Source of the DNA: Demetria terragena DSM 11295
GTDB lineage: Bacteria; Actinomycetota; Actinomycetes; Actinomycetales; Dermatophilaceae
NCBI RefSeq assembly: GCF_000376825.1
Contig: NZ_AQXW01000002.1
Span: 140,492-204,491 of the forward strand
Length of the DNA: 64,000 nucleotides
Direction of reading: 5' to 3'
The first letter of the stretch is position 1. Every line of letters begins with the position of its first letter. Positions 27,075-35,834 of this stretch are shown here, piece after piece. A program made the translations under genes and the position numbers. The notes under the pieces were generated by a model. The model saw only the letters and a list, made by a program, of their open reading frames with translations, was not told the DNA's origin and did not search any database.

Positions 27075-28240
27075 CGCAGACCTACTTTCTGCTGCAGTGT
27101 CGCGATCTCAGTGCTGCTAAGCCCAAGACTGTTGAGGATCTCTTCGTTCGCCGAACCGAGTGAGGGCGGGACGCTTCGTACCTCAGGTCGCACACCGTCG
27201 TAAGTGACGGGGTGCCCGAGTACTTTGGTCTTACCGGCTGCAGGATGCTCGAATTCGATGAAAGATCCGTTGTGTTCTACCTGGGGGTCAGACAGGACGT
27301 CGGAATATGAGTTGACCGGCGCAAACCACACTTTGTGATCGGCGAGAACTTTCTCCCACTCGGCTGTCGAGCGCTGGGCAAGGTGCTCAGTGATTCGCAT
27401 ATTGACATCGTCCCTGCGTTGATAGGACTCTTCCTCACTGACCGATGTGAACCACTCGTCGGAAAATACCTCAGCTAGTAGGGCTAAGGAGTTCAAGGAG
27501 AGTGTTAGGTGCCCGTCTGCGGTAGCAAAGACGCCGTACGGAGCTTTGTAGTAGGGCGAGGAAACCCCGGAATGGCTGCGGGTGCCTTCCCAGCCGTTGG
27601 CGAAGTATGCCAAGGGTTCGATCTGCAGGTCGAGTGCGGCACTGAGCAGATTGCTTTCAACCACACAGCCGCGACCGGTTCGCTCCCGTCCGTGCAGTGC
27701 GGCCAGGATGCCGAAGGCGCCGAGCGCAGCGCCGTGCTGATCGACGATCGAAGCGCCCACCGGGGTCGGCGGTTGGGCCTCGCCGCCAGTCGCCGCGGCG
27801 ATTCCTGACATTGATTGGAGTAGAACATCCTGACCGGGGCGGTCTTGATATGGACCCGTTGAGCCGTACCCGGACAACGAGCAATAGACCAGTCGTGGGT
27901 TCCGTTCGTGTAGTTCATCTGAGCCGAGCCCCATTCGCTCCATAGCACCGGGTCGAAAACTCTCGATGAGAACGTCAGACTCGTCGACGAGACGTAGGAC
28001 GACCTCACGCCACGCCGGATCTTTGAGGTCGGCAACGAGACTTCGAACGTTGCGGTTGCCAAGTAAGAAAAAGATACTTTCGCCATCACGGAAGGCATCG
28101 GGGCCAGACCAGGATCGTTCGAACGCCCCACGGGGAGGCTCAATTTTGATGACGTCAGCACCGAGGTCCGCCAGCATTTGAGTGGCCGACGGCCCCTGCA
28201 AGAAGTGCGTGAAACTGAGCACTCGAATCCCGTTAAGCAT
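27071..28240 (-). CDS. Class III (CaiB/BaiF, formyl-CoA transferase type) CoA-transferase
   Basis: 389 residues from ATG 28240 (MLNGIRVLSFTHFLQGPSAT), which has a GAGAGA ribosome-binding site; the open frame extends about 30 codons upstream into DNA holding an operator, so the longer form is rejected. The catalytic aspartate is in PGQDVLLQSMSG. The ADLGADVIKIEPP and NLLSAALDLQ segments are typical of the family. It should move CoA onto a carboxylic acid, the activation step for the downstream hydratase. Confidence 0.9.
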   Translation of the reverse strand: MLNGIRVLSFTHFLQGPSATQMLADLGADVIKIEPPRGAFERSWSGPDAFRDGESIFFLLGNRNVRSLVADLKDPAWREVVLRLVDESDVLIESFRPGAMERMGLGSDELHERNPRLVYCSLSGYGSTGPYQDRPGQDVLLQSMSGIAAATGGEAQPPTPVGASIVDQHGAALGAFGILAALHGRERTGRGCVVESNLLSAALDLQIEPLAYFANGWEGTRSHSGVSSPYYKAPYGVFATADGHLTLSLNSLALLAEVFSDEWFTSVSEEESYQRRDDVNMRITEHLAQRSTAEWEKVLADHKVWFAPVNSYSDVLSDPQVEHNGSFIEFEHPAAGKTKVLGHPVTYDGVRPEVRSVPPSLGSANEEILNSLGLSSTEIATLQQKVGLR

Positions 28241-28315
28241 CTCTCTCGATCCCTTCCGCTGCCCAAGGGTCGGACAGGTTTGTATTTGTCTGGCGCAGTG
28301 AACTAGACCAGGCAA

Positions 28316-28327
28316 GCAATCGGTTGT
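28316..28327 (-). promoter_or_regulatory. LacI-type operator, site 3 (one mismatch)
   Basis: On the plus strand GCAATCGGTTGT, followed by GCA; the minus-strand reading ACAACCGATTGC differs from site 1 by one base. It lies about 75 bp before the CoA-transferase start, in the gap after the 3-HIBDH-like gene, so the CoA-transferase operon may have its own regulated promoter. Confidence 0.6.
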
Positions 28328-28363
28328 GCATTCCACACGCCTGGCACACTTGCACCATTTGTA

Positions 28364-29242
28364 TTAGCGCTCTTCTACAAATCGACGCGTCACTGCGATG
28401 TCGCAATCGCCAAATCCACGCTCGACTAACTCATCGAAGGCTGCGACCAGAGTCGGGAGGAGCATCGCGTGAGTCTGGGTGGCCTGGGCGACGTCGGTGG
28501 CAAAGGCGAGATCCTTGACGGCGTAACGTGCCACACCAGACGCGGTGTAGTCGCCGGCCACCAACTTATCGCGGCGCGCTTGTAGTAAGTTGCTGCCCGC
28601 ATATCCGCCGGACAGGAGGTCCCATAGTCGGCCAAGATCGATTCCCGATCGTTCGGCAAGCACGCTGGCCTCGCCTAGGGCCAAGATCGTCGACGTGACG
28701 ACGAGTTGATTGCAGGCTTTGGCGACCTGTCCAGCGCCCAGCGGGCCCAGGTGTACCGGGCGACCACAAGGGCTCAACCATGACGCAGCCTCGACGGTGT
28801 CATCTTCGGAACCGCCCAACATGATCGACAACGAGGCTGAGGTCGCACCATCGACCCCGCCGGAGACAGGACAGTCCACAACCCGCACATTCTCAAGGCG
28901 CGGGTCGTCGGCAAGTTCGCGTAGTCGCGTTGGCGAAGTCGTCGACCCGACCATGAGAAGTAGCGGTCGACCGGCGGCCAATAGTCCGTGCGGCCCGAAG
29001 AGCACCTCTTCGAGCTGGGGCAGGTCGGGCAACATGACCAATACCGCATCGACCATTTCAGCCATTGCGACCGGAGTGTCTACCCACTCTGCGCCCAGAT
29101 TTTCAAGGGCCGCGTACTTGCGTTCGCGTCCGGTAATCACTACGCGGCCATGGTGCTCGAGTAAGTGGGACGCCATGGGTGCGCCCATGGCCCCGAGCCC
29201 GATCAGTCCGAGCGTGCGCGTTGTTGCCACAGTGGTTCCCAT
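28364..29242 (-). CDS. 3-hydroxyisobutyrate dehydrogenase/tartronate semialdehyde reductase family protein
   Basis: 292 residues. NAD-binding LGLIGLGAMGAPMA near residue 11, the substrate-binding segment DCPVSGGVDGA, and the catalytic lysine in AGQVAKACNQ. The family (beta-hydroxyacid dehydrogenases) includes 3-HIBADH, tartronate semialdehyde reductase and L-threonate dehydrogenase. With GntP and sugar-acid genes nearby, a tetronate or glycerate-type substrate is a reasonable guess. ATG 29242 is used; a GTG four codons in is an alternative. A promoter with an overlapping operator lies just upstream. Confidence 0.88.
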   Translation of the reverse strand: MGTTVATTRTLGLIGLGAMGAPMASHLLEHHGRVVITGRERKYAALENLGAEWVDTPVAMAEMVDAVLVMLPDLPQLEEVLFGPHGLLAAGRPLLLMVGSTTSPTRLRELADDPRLENVRVVDCPVSGGVDGATSASLSIMLGGSEDDTVEAASWLSPCGRPVHLGPLGAGQVAKACNQLVVTSTILALGEASVLAERSGIDLGRLWDLLSGGYAGSNLLQARRDKLVAGDYTASGVARYAVKDLAFATDVAQATQTHAMLLPTLVAAFDELVERGFGDCDIAVTRRFVEER

Positions 29243-29268
29243 CAGCAGTCTGGACCAGATTTACCGCG

Positions 29269-29297
29269 AGGTTAGCCGATCTCAACCAGGAGCGCAA
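29269..29297 (-). promoter_or_regulatory. Promoter of the 3-HIBDH-like gene, -35 inside the operator
   Basis: On the minus strand TTGCGC (29292-29297) and TAACCT (29269-29274) are separated by 17 bp. The -35 hexamer lies within operator site 2, so a bound LacI-type protein would block RNA polymerase. Transcription would start about 20 nt before the ATG. Confidence 0.55.
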
Positions 29298-29309
29298 TCG
29301 GTTGCGCAC
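29294..29309 (-). promoter_or_regulatory. LacI-type operator, site 2
   Basis: Read on the minus strand it is GTGCGCAACCGATTGC, identical over 16 bases to site 1 beside the lacI-type gene 7 kb away. It overlaps the -35 element of the 3-HIBDH-like gene. Confidence 0.7.
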
Positions 29310-29330
29310 GACGCATCACGCCGCGCCAGT

Positions 29331-29486
29331 GTGTGGTTCCGAGACGATAAGGGCCTGAACGCCGCCCGGGTTCAGGAGATCGCCACGCGAGTGGGGGAAC
29401 AACTGGCGACCGACGGCGAGGTCCGGGCCCGGATCGACGCACTTGCGTTCGCCGTGCGCGGCTCCCGGAGCCATCCGAGCGACTGA
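29331..29486 (+). pseudogene. Remnant of a second sseB 3' end
   Basis: An open stretch of 51 codons ending in TGA reads GLNAARVQEIATRVGEQL and then [15 protein letters not shown]. It matches the last part of the intact sseB ([17 protein letters not shown] and [15 protein letters not shown]): 22 of 32 residues by eye, with much synonymous divergence. No N-terminal part of SseB is found upstream; the sequence before 29331 is the promoter region of the opposite-strand dehydrogenase. It is therefore a broken copy marking the right edge of the 16286-29330 block. An identical 11-mer GAGATCGCCAC occurs at 16178-16188 and 29376-29386. Confidence 0.7.
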
Positions 29487-29543
29487 TCGGCCACGGCCGC
29501 CAATTCACTGCTGCCAAAATCCTCTCGCCTGTCACCGGGGCGC

Positions 29544-29549
29544 TAGCGT
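29544..29549 (+). promoter_or_regulatory. Possible -10 box of the CocE-type hydrolase gene
   Basis: TAGCGT lies 35 nt before the ATG at 29585, which has its own Shine-Dalgarno (AAAGAGG). The -35 region is not recognisable, so this is tentative. Confidence 0.3.
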
Positions 29550-29584
29550 GCATTCATCGATTCGGACTCGAAAGAGGATTCAGA

Positions 29585-31465
29585 ATGTCCACTTCACCCT
29601 CCCGCAGAATACGTATTTTTGCCGCGCTCTTGGTGACAGCTCTGGGTTTGCCGGCGGCCGGTTCGGCCGTCGCCACATCTGGCGACTCGGCTGAGTCGCC
29701 GCCTCACATCTCCGGTCACCGGACGACTCCGGTGTATTCGTACGAGGACGCGATCTGGGAGACGGTGTACGTCGACGCTGGCCAGGACACCGACGCGGAC
29801 GGTGAGAGCGACCGGGTTGCTGTCGATGTGGTGCGGCCCAAAGAAGCGGCCGAGAGCGGGCACGACTTGCCTGTGATCGTGACGACCTCGCCGTACAACT
29901 CCGTCATCCCAGGGACACATTCGAGCATGCGGGGCGCATTTGACGAGAACTTCAATCGATTGACCGCACCCACCGAGTGGCTGGACAACTACTTCGTTCC
30001 GCGTGGTTACGCGGTGGCCTTCGTGGATGCCCCTGGCACCTTCCGCTCGACTGGATGCCATGACTACTTCGGCGGCCCGCGTGAGGTCCAGGGTGTTCGC
30101 AAGGTCGTGGAGTGGCTGACTGGCCTGGGGGAGGCGCAGACCCACGACGGAAAGCCAACGGCAGCCGGGTGGTCCAGCGGGCAGGTCGGCATGATTGGCC
30201 ACTCCGCCAGTGGGATCAATGCCATCGGGGTTGCTGCGACGGGCGTCAAGGGACTGGAGACCATCGTCCCCTCGGGCGCCGGTGGTGACTTGTATCTGGA
30301 TAATTCCTCGAGCGGAGATCCGGGCGGCGGACACGTGCTGGAGATGGTCAAGGGGTCCAACGGTGATCAGGTGCCGTCTCCCGACCCCTACTGTCGGGAG
30401 ACGGCACTGCCTGCCCTCGCTGCTCGGGCGGAGGATCCTCGCTACGTCCGGAACGCATTCTGGGATGAGCGCACTGCCATTCGTTCCGCAGCCAACATTC
30501 GAGCGAGTGTCTTCCAGATGCATGGCGTCTCGGACGACCGTGTGTCAATGCAAAACGCCACGTCCTGGTGGAAGGCGATCGCGGCGCGTGACGTGCCTCG
30601 TCGACTTCTCGTCCACCCCTTGGGCCACCAAAACTGGCATGCCGTGGATCCCTCGGTTCATGAACGCCTCGGTGAATGGTTCGATTACTGGTTGCATGAT
30701 CTCGATAACGGCGTAATGAGCACACACCCGGAGGTCACGGTCATCGGCGGCGACGGAGAACGAAAGGAATACTCGACTTGGCCGCATCCAAAGGCGAAGG
30801 AGGTCACCCTCAAGCTCGGAAATACCGAGGGCGCCACGGCCGGGACATTAACGAGCGCCAGCCGACCCAAGGCTGACCGTGACGTGCTGGTTCGTGGGGA
30901 ATCAGCGGTGTCACCGAAGGACCTGACCAAACATCGCGATACACAGGCGGTGTTCGTCAGCAATCCGTTGGGGCACGAGGTGACCGTCAGCGGCGACCTG
31001 TCGCTCACTGTGCGGCACAAGAGCACGCAGCCCGAGACAGCGATCCATGTGCAGGCGTTCAAGGTCGGCAAAGAACGGCGCTACCTCGACGCGGGCTACA
31101 TGGATGGTGAGGAACTGTGCGTCGGCAGCGCAAGCGAGACCGACCGCCACTGCGTCCCGAAGCAAGACCAGTACTTCGCGGAGGTCGACGATTGGTCCCT
31201 CACGGGTACCTCGGCGAAGCGGCCGACGCAACTGTCCGTCGACGACCGGACCATGCGCCCGCACCGCCCCGACGTGTGGAGCACCTCTTCCTTCACGATC
31301 GGAACTGGGGAAGAAGTGATCTCCAAGGGGCAGCGCATCGTCTTGGTGGTCCGGGTGGCACCCGGCGGTGCCCGTACTCCGGCAGCGGAGCACGAACTGC
31401 TCATCGACCCGAAGAAGTCCAGCCTGACCGTGCCGATCAAGGGGCGGGCGAGGTCGCTGCGCTAG
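29585..31465 (+). CDS. Secreted CocE/NonD-family hydrolase (X-Pro dipeptidyl-peptidase type)
   Basis: 626 residues. A signal peptide covers about residues 1-30 (SRRIRIFAALLVTALGLP then AGSAVA). The alpha/beta-hydrolase nucleophile is Ser207 in IGHSASG, the acid in MHGVSDDRVS (near 317) and the histidine in HPLGHQNWH (near 345). The C-terminal third is the jelly-roll domain of S15 peptidases (VSGDLSLTVRHKST). It probably releases X-Pro dipeptides or cleaves esters outside the cell. Start ATG 29585 has AAAGAGG upstream. It is a single gene, convergent with the acyltransferase. Confidence 0.9.
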   Translation: MSTSPSRRIRIFAALLVTALGLPAAGSAVATSGDSAESPPHISGHRTTPVYSYEDAIWETVYVDAGQDTDADGESDRVAVDVVRPKEAAESGHDLPVIVTTSPYNSVIPGTHSSMRGAFDENFNRLTAPTEWLDNYFVPRGYAVAFVDAPGTFRSTGCHDYFGGPREVQGVRKVVEWLTGLGEAQTHDGKPTAAGWSSGQVGMIGHSASGINAIGVAATGVKGLETIVPSGAGGDLYLDNSSSGDPGGGHVLEMVKGSNGDQVPSPDPYCRETALPALAARAEDPRYVRNAFWDERTAIRSAANIRASVFQMHGVSDDRVSMQNATSWWKAIAARDVPRRLLVHPLGHQNWHAVDPSVHERLGEWFDYWLHDLDNGVMSTHPEVTVIGGDGERKEYSTWPHPKAKEVTLKLGNTEGATAGTLTSASRPKADRDVLVRGESAVSPKDLTKHRDTQAVFVSNPLGHEVTVSGDLSLTVRHKSTQPETAIHVQAFKVGKERRYLDAGYMDGEELCVGSASETDRHCVPKQDQYFAEVDDWSLTGTSAKRPTQLSVDDRTMRPHRPDVWSTSSFTIGTGEEVISKGQRIVLVVRVAPGGARTPAAEHELLIDPKKSSLTVPIKGRARSLR

Positions 31466-31470
31466 ACCGG

Positions 31471-32484
31471 TCAGGGCCGGGGACCTGATGGGAGGTTCCT
31501 GGCCCAGCGGTCGATTCGGGACCAGTAGTGCTGGAGCCATTGTTCGACGTCATTCAGGTCATGATTCGGTGGGCGTTCGACCGCACGCGCAAGAACGTCG
31601 ACAGGGTCGCGCAGCGGTAACGACGACCAGATCTGGCGAGGCGATCCAGTGCTCTCCAGACCTCGGTGGGTGACGATCACGGGTGCGAGGTGCGGGTTCT
31701 CCTCAAGCATCTCGCGTGTTCCCTTGGCCCTCGGCGCCAGCACGCGCGGGTGGTCGGCGATCCAATCCCGAAGTCTCGAATTATGCTGCCGCGCAGCCCA
31801 TTCCATCGACTCAGCGTGCCGCTTTCTCGACCAGTTGCCACCTTCGGGAAACAAGATCAACGCGTCGGCAGAGTCGAGTGAGCGCGCGAAGGCCTCCAAT
31901 TGGCGGTCGCGCTCGGTGACGTGCAGGTGGCGCGGTGGGAGGAAGTAGCAGTCCAGACGTCCAAGGAGGAGGTCCACGGCCGCATCCCACAGCAGAAAGC
32001 GTTTCAGCATGACGCGCGGTTGGCGTCCCCACACATTAACCACCAGATGAACCACGATCAGTGAGTCACCCGAGCCGACGTGCCGCGCGAGAACCAACAG
32101 CGGTTGGCGGTCGGTGGCCTCTGGGATATCGACATCGGTCCGGAGCCGCAGTCCCGTCGTGCGCGCGACGATGTCGATGTAGCTCTGCAGCGCGCGTCCA
32201 AGAAGGTCGACGTGTGCCTGACGCCAGACCGTGGAATCTCGTTTCCACGGGGGATGAACGAACCAGAGCCGCCAGCACCCGAAGACAAGTCGTAAGTCGA
32301 GCACCAGGCTCGCCAACCCGACGCGTACAAGGCGAAGTGCGCGGTGTCGCTTTGTGAAAGGCGCGAGGAGCAGGCACGGAATTGCCGCCAGTCCCAACAG
32401 GAGACATAGGGTGCCAATCAGCAACGGCCACAGCGGGTCTCGCAGAATTCGGCGCACCACCTTGGGCGGCACTGGCAGGCTCAT
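31471..32484 (-). CDS. PlsC-like 1-acyl-sn-glycerol-3-phosphate acyltransferase family protein
   Basis: 337 residues from ATG 32484 ([16 protein letters not shown]); the open frame continues 80 codons into the patatin gene but the ATGA overlap with the patatin stop fixes the start. One or two membrane segments near residues 15-50. The acyltransferase HX4D motif is ARHVGSGDSLIV and the second motif is LFPEGGNWSRKR. It should transfer an acyl chain to a glycerolipid or similar acceptor on the inner face of the membrane. Coupled with a patatin-like phospholipase, it suggests deacylation and reacylation of one lipid pool. Confidence 0.85.
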   Translation of the reverse strand: MSLPVPPKVVRRILRDPLWPLLIGTLCLLLGLAAIPCLLLAPFTKRHRALRLVRVGLASLVLDLRLVFGCWRLWFVHPPWKRDSTVWRQAHVDLLGRALQSYIDIVARTTGLRLRTDVDIPEATDRQPLLVLARHVGSGDSLIVVHLVVNVWGRQPRVMLKRFLLWDAAVDLLLGRLDCYFLPPRHLHVTERDRQLEAFARSLDSADALILFPEGGNWSRKRHAESMEWAARQHNSRLRDWIADHPRVLAPRAKGTREMLEENPHLAPVIVTHRGLESTGSPRQIWSSLPLRDPVDVLARAVERPPNHDLNDVEQWLQHYWSRIDRWARNLPSGPRP

Positions 32485-33356
32485 GGTGGCCCGCCGGAGG
32501 TGCCGAGCGCTTGGGCCAGATAGTCCTGGCCAGCCTTGTGGGCGCTCTCGATGCGACGGGCGATATAGCGCGGGTTCCGATGGAGCAGAGACATCATCGG
32601 TGCGTCGTCGACACCACTGGGCATGACGTGGACCTCGACGTCCTTTGGCAGCGCCGCCATCTCTTCGACGTAGCGATGGCGGCGTGCGATCTCGAAGGCG
32701 ACCTGTGCTGCTTCCCACGGCCACCGGGGCGGCTTCAGTGGCTGTTCAACCCGCCCGACGTGCACCACGAAGACGCGGGTTGCGCCGAGGGTGAGGGCTC
32801 GGCTGATCGGGATCGAGTGCACGAGGCCGCCGTCGAGGTAGTGCTCGCCGTCGATTTCGATGCTGGGAAATAGCCCGGGCACGGCGCAGGAAGCGAGGAT
32901 GGCTGGGGCCGCGAGACCGGAGCTGAACCAGCGAGCCGAGGCGTTCTCAATGCTCGCCGCAACGCATTGGAAGGGCACCGGCATCTGCTCGATCCGCTCC
33001 ACCGGAAGGTGGGTGTCTAGCAAGTGCAGGAACGGACCTGGCCGCAGGAGATGGGACCTACCCCGCCGCGGGCGAGTGGCCCGCGGTGTCCGTGGCCGAT
33101 TCGGCGCGCGCAGCAACGGGTCCCGCCATGGTGCGGCCGCGGCCAATTCGTCCCATAAAGCGTGGAGGCGCTGGAGTCCTGCCTGGGTGGGGTCGGCCGC
33201 CACGAAGGCGCCATTCACCGCACCAATGCTGGTGCCAAGGACCATGTCGGGCACGATTCCGTCGTCGAGCAAAGCGCGGATCGCGCCAACATGTGTCGCC
33301 CCGAGGATGCCACCGCCACCCAGAACGAAGGCCGTTACGGGCCGTAGTGGGGTCAA
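32481..33356 (-). CDS. Patatin-like phospholipase
   Basis: 291 residues. Glycine-rich oxyanion loop [16 protein letters not shown], nucleophile serine in [12 protein letters not shown], and catalytic aspartate in [12 protein letters not shown] form the patatin Ser-Asp dyad. An arginine/proline-rich stretch ([16 protein letters not shown]) lies between the two halves. No signal peptide, so probably cytosolic or membrane-peripheral. Its start overlaps the 3' end of the lpd gene by 4 bp and its stop overlaps the acyltransferase, giving an lpd-patatin-acyltransferase order on the minus strand. Confidence 0.9.
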   Translation of the reverse strand: MTPLRPVTAFVLGGGGILGATHVGAIRALLDDGIVPDMVLGTSIGAVNGAFVAADPTQAGLQRLHALWDELAAAAPWRDPLLRAPNRPRTPRATRPRRGRSHLLRPGPFLHLLDTHLPVERIEQMPVPFQCVAASIENASARWFSSGLAAPAILASCAVPGLFPSIEIDGEHYLDGGLVHSIPISRALTLGATRVFVVHVGRVEQPLKPPRWPWEAAQVAFEIARRHRYVEEMAALPKDVEVHVMPSGVDDAPMMSLLHRNPRYIARRIESAHKAGQDYLAQALGTSGGPP

Positions 33357-34753
33357 AGGTTGATCATGTGACCGGCGATGCCCTCGACGGCTTCCTTGAC
33401 GGCCTCAGAGAGCGTGGGGTGCGCAAACACGTTGCGACTGACTTCGTCCGCCGTCAGATCCCACTTCTGCGCAAGGGTGAGGACGGGAAGCAATTCCGTC
33501 ACGTCGGGGCCGATCATGTGCGCGCCGAGCAACTCGTTGTGCTTGCCGTCGGCAACGACCTTGACGAAGCCCACGGGGTCTCCAAGGCCCATCGCCTTGC
33601 CGTTCGCGCTGAACGGGAAGGTTGCCGTTTTGACGTCGTAGCCGGCGTCTTTGGCCTGCTTCTCGGAAAGCCCAAAGGAGCCAATCTGTGGGTGGCAGTA
33701 GGTCGCTCGCGGAACCATCGCGTAGTCGACGGGCATTGTTTCGGCTCCGGCCATCGTTTCGGCCGCGACCACACCCTGCGCTTCGGCGACGTGGGCGAGC
33801 ATCAACTTCGCGGTGCAGTCGCCAATGGCGTAGACCCCATCGACGTTGGTACGCATGTAGTCGTCAATGGCAATTGCACCCCGGTCAGTCAGTTCAACGC
33901 CGGTGGCCTCCAGGCCGTAGCCCTCGACGCGTGGCGCGAAGCCAATTGCGGAGAGGAACTTGTCTGCTTCAAGGGTTTTCTGCTCCCCACCGTCGGCGGG
34001 GGAGACGGTCACCTTGACGCCGGAGCCGGTGTCTTCGACGCCTTCGACTTTGGTGCCGAGCAGGACGTTGATCCCCAACTTCTTGTAGTGCTTGAGCAAC
34101 TCCTTGGAGACTGCTTCATCCTCAGTGGGTACGACTCGGTCGAGGAACTCCACAACCGTGACGTCGACGCCGAAGTTCTTCATGACGTAGGCGAACTCGA
34201 CGCCGATGGCGCCGGACCCAGCAATGACGATGGAGCCGGGCAGTTCGGGGTCGAGGATCTGCTCCTCATAGGTCACCACGTTCTTGCTGAGTTCGACCCC
34301 AGGAAGCATGCGGGTGACCGCGCCCGCAGCGATGATGATGTTGTCGCCGGTGATTTCGCGGGTGCCGCCGTCGGCGTCCGCGACCGAGATGGTCTTGGGG
34401 CCAGTGAAGGTGCCCCATCCGTCAATCTCGGTGATCTTGTTCTTCTTCATCAAGAAGTGGACGCCCTTGACGATGCCGGCGCTGACCGCCCGGCTGCGCT
34501 CGTGGGTCGGTCCGTACGACATCGTGGCGTCACCCTCGATGCCGTACTTCTTCTTCTCATGGGTCAGCGTGTGTGCGAGTTCAGCGTTCTTGATCAGCGC
34601 TTTACTCGGGATGCAGCCCACGTTGAGGCACACACCGCCCCAGTACTTCTTCTCGATGACAGCAGCCTTGAGTCCGAGCTGGGAGGCGCGGATTGCCGCG
34701 ACATACCCACCAGGACCGGCTCCGAGGACGACAAGGTCAAAGTGATCAGCCAC
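33353..34753 (-). CDS. lpdA: Dihydrolipoamide dehydrogenase (E3)
   Basis: 466 residues. FAD motif [17 protein letters not shown], redox-active disulfide Cys42/Cys47 in [18 protein letters not shown] motif [14 protein letters not shown], second FAD motif GVYAIGDCT and C-terminal His-Glu pair in [13 protein letters not shown] are all present. It reoxidises lipoyl groups of 2-oxoacid dehydrogenase complexes. GTG 34753 (MADHFDLV) is chosen because this N-terminus is usual and because a TANNNT box ends 7 nt upstream; an extended frame to 34849 is not believed. No E1/E2 genes are nearby, which is normal for Actinobacteria. Confidence 0.95.
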   Translation of the reverse strand: MADHFDLVVLGAGPGGYVAAIRASQLGLKAAVIEKKYWGGVCLNVGCIPSKALIKNAELAHTLTHEKKKYGIEGDATMSYGPTHERSRAVSAGIVKGVHFLMKKNKITEIDGWGTFTGPKTISVADADGGTREITGDNIIIAAGAVTRMLPGVELSKNVVTYEEQILDPELPGSIVIAGSGAIGVEFAYVMKNFGVDVTVVEFLDRVVPTEDEAVSKELLKHYKKLGINVLLGTKVEGVEDTGSGVKVTVSPADGGEQKTLEADKFLSAIGFAPRVEGYGLEATGVELTDRGAIAIDDYMRTNVDGVYAIGDCTAKLMLAHVAEAQGVVAAETMAGAETMPVDYAMVPRATYCHPQIGSFGLSEKQAKDAGYDVKTATFPFSANGKAMGLGDPVGFVKVVADGKHNELLGAHMIGPDVTELLPVLTLAQKWDLTADEVSRNVFAHPTLSEAVKEAVEGIAGHMINL

Positions 34754-34760
34754 GGGCACG

Positions 34761-34766
34761 ACTCTA
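34761..34766 (-). promoter_or_regulatory. -10 box of lpdA (leaderless), overlapping the regulator stop codon
   Basis: On the minus strand TAGAGT ends 7 nt before the lpdA GTG. Its first three bases TAG are also the stop codon of the upstream SorC-type gene, so the promoter is embedded at the end of that gene. Confidence 0.5.
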
Positions 34767-35744
34767 ACGGGGCGACGGCGGGTGATGTGAGGGGTCCGAC
34801 ACTTCGAGGTCCAATGTCTCAATGACGGCACGAGCGAGTGCGCCGTCACAGATCAAGGTGTCGATAAATCCACCGGCCGCGGCCGCCCGGACGATGGCCG
34901 CACGTTCCGGTCCGAAGGGAATCCCGATGACGTGGGGGATCGCCCGCAACTCGTGCGGTCGAAGAGTGATGAGTCGCTCAGCGACTGCTGCTTGAACCGG
35001 TATGCCGTTGGCGTCGAGGAAGATTCCAGCAATTTCGCCGATGGCTCCGGCACGGCGAAGTTCTCGGTGTTCGGCTGAGGTCGCTGTATCGAACAGCGAG
35101 GAGTCATCGGGCTTCCACGCGCCGATGCCGACCACTGCCACAGTGACGTCCGCAACACGGCCAGCGGTGTCCTTGGCGTCGGGCTGATCACGCAGGATGC
35201 GCGCGGCCTCGGCATCGCTGGCCACAAAGGGGGCGTAGAACTGGTGAGCCGTCCCGCCGCCGAGCAGAGCGGCCTCACGCACGAGGTCAAGCGATGAATC
35301 GTGGTCTGACCCGGTGCGTAGTGCGCCCGTCAACTGCACCACCTCGATGGGTGGGAGGCCGGGCAAGACGCCCACGACGGCGGCCACCGTGCGTGATGAG
35401 GGAAGCCCCAGAATATCGTCAGCGCCAAGGCAGCCGCCGAGCACATCGGCCGCCGCGGCCGCAACGGCGGCACGGCGTGCTGCTGTTGTCTGCTCCGCGC
35501 TGTCGACCACGATGACGCGGCGCAGGTTCAATCGCTCGCGGATGGTGTCGGACAGATCAGCGTCCACTCCGGTTGGCGGGTCGACTTCGATACGCACGAC
35601 GCCGGATTCGCGCGCCTCGACGAGAAGCCGAGCGACCTTGAAGCGGCTCATCGACAACTCGTGCGCGATCTGCACCTTGGATCGATCTTCCAGGTAGTAC
35701 CGACGCGCGACCGTCGCCAGAAGGTGCCGGTGGCTCTCGCTCAC
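34764..35744 (-). CDS. SorC/DeoR-type sugar-binding transcriptional regulator
   Basis: 326 residues. The N-terminal helix-turn-helix reads [20 protein letters not shown] and then [19 protein letters not shown]. The rest is the SorC sugar-binding domain ([34 protein letters not shown]). The GTG at 35744 has GGAGAA upstream. It is divergent from the sugar-alcohol ABC operon, and a palindrome in the 168-bp gap is its probable operator. SorC-type regulators of polyol operons usually respond to the polyol or its phosphate. Confidence 0.88.
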   Translation of the reverse strand: MSESHRHLLATVARRYYLEDRSKVQIAHELSMSRFKVARLLVEARESGVVRIEVDPPTGVDADLSDTIRERLNLRRVIVVDSAEQTTAARRAAVAAAAADVLGGCLGADDILGLPSSRTVAAVVGVLPGLPPIEVVQLTGALRTGSDHDSSLDLVREAALLGGGTAHQFYAPFVASDAEAARILRDQPDAKDTAGRVADVTVAVVGIGAWKPDDSSLFDTATSAEHRELRRAGAIGEIAGIFLDANGIPVQAAVAERLITLRPHELRAIPHVIGIPFGPERAAIVRAAAAGGFIDTLICDGALARAVIETLDLEVSDPSHHPPSPR

Positions 35745-35834
35745 ATGCTTCTCCGATCACGATGCGGACGGTGTCGGCAGATCGCACCGCTCGGCGACGT
35801 GATCTGGCACACTTCTCTCAGATGTGCACCGTGC

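Larger units (their letters stand above)
16286..29330. other. Putative acquired catabolic island between sseB and its 3'-end remnant
   Basis: This block separates sseB from the remnant of a second sseB 3' end. It holds eleven catabolic, transport or regulatory genes, all on the minus strand except the LacI-type regulator, whereas the flanking biosynthetic genes run on the plus strand. Several stretches (for example 23990-24180) are clearly richer in A+T than the surroundings. Three copies of one operator link its two halves. No integrase, transposase or tRNA attachment site was seen, so how it arrived is unknown. Confidence 0.6.

Noticed and set aside
28241..28336. Longer N-terminus of the CoA-transferase (start at 28336)
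   Set aside because: The additional residues do not resemble the family, a ribosome-binding site precedes 28240, and the region contains an operator.
16286..29330. Integrase, transposase or insertion sequence in the putative island
   Set aside because: All open frames in the block belong to metabolic, transport or regulatory genes or are their shadows; no inverted-repeat ends were seen.
33086..34825. 579-codon open frame on the plus strand opposite lpdA and part of the patatin gene
   Set aside because: It is antisense to a clearly conserved enzyme; high G+C keeps the mirror frame open. No domain or start signal.
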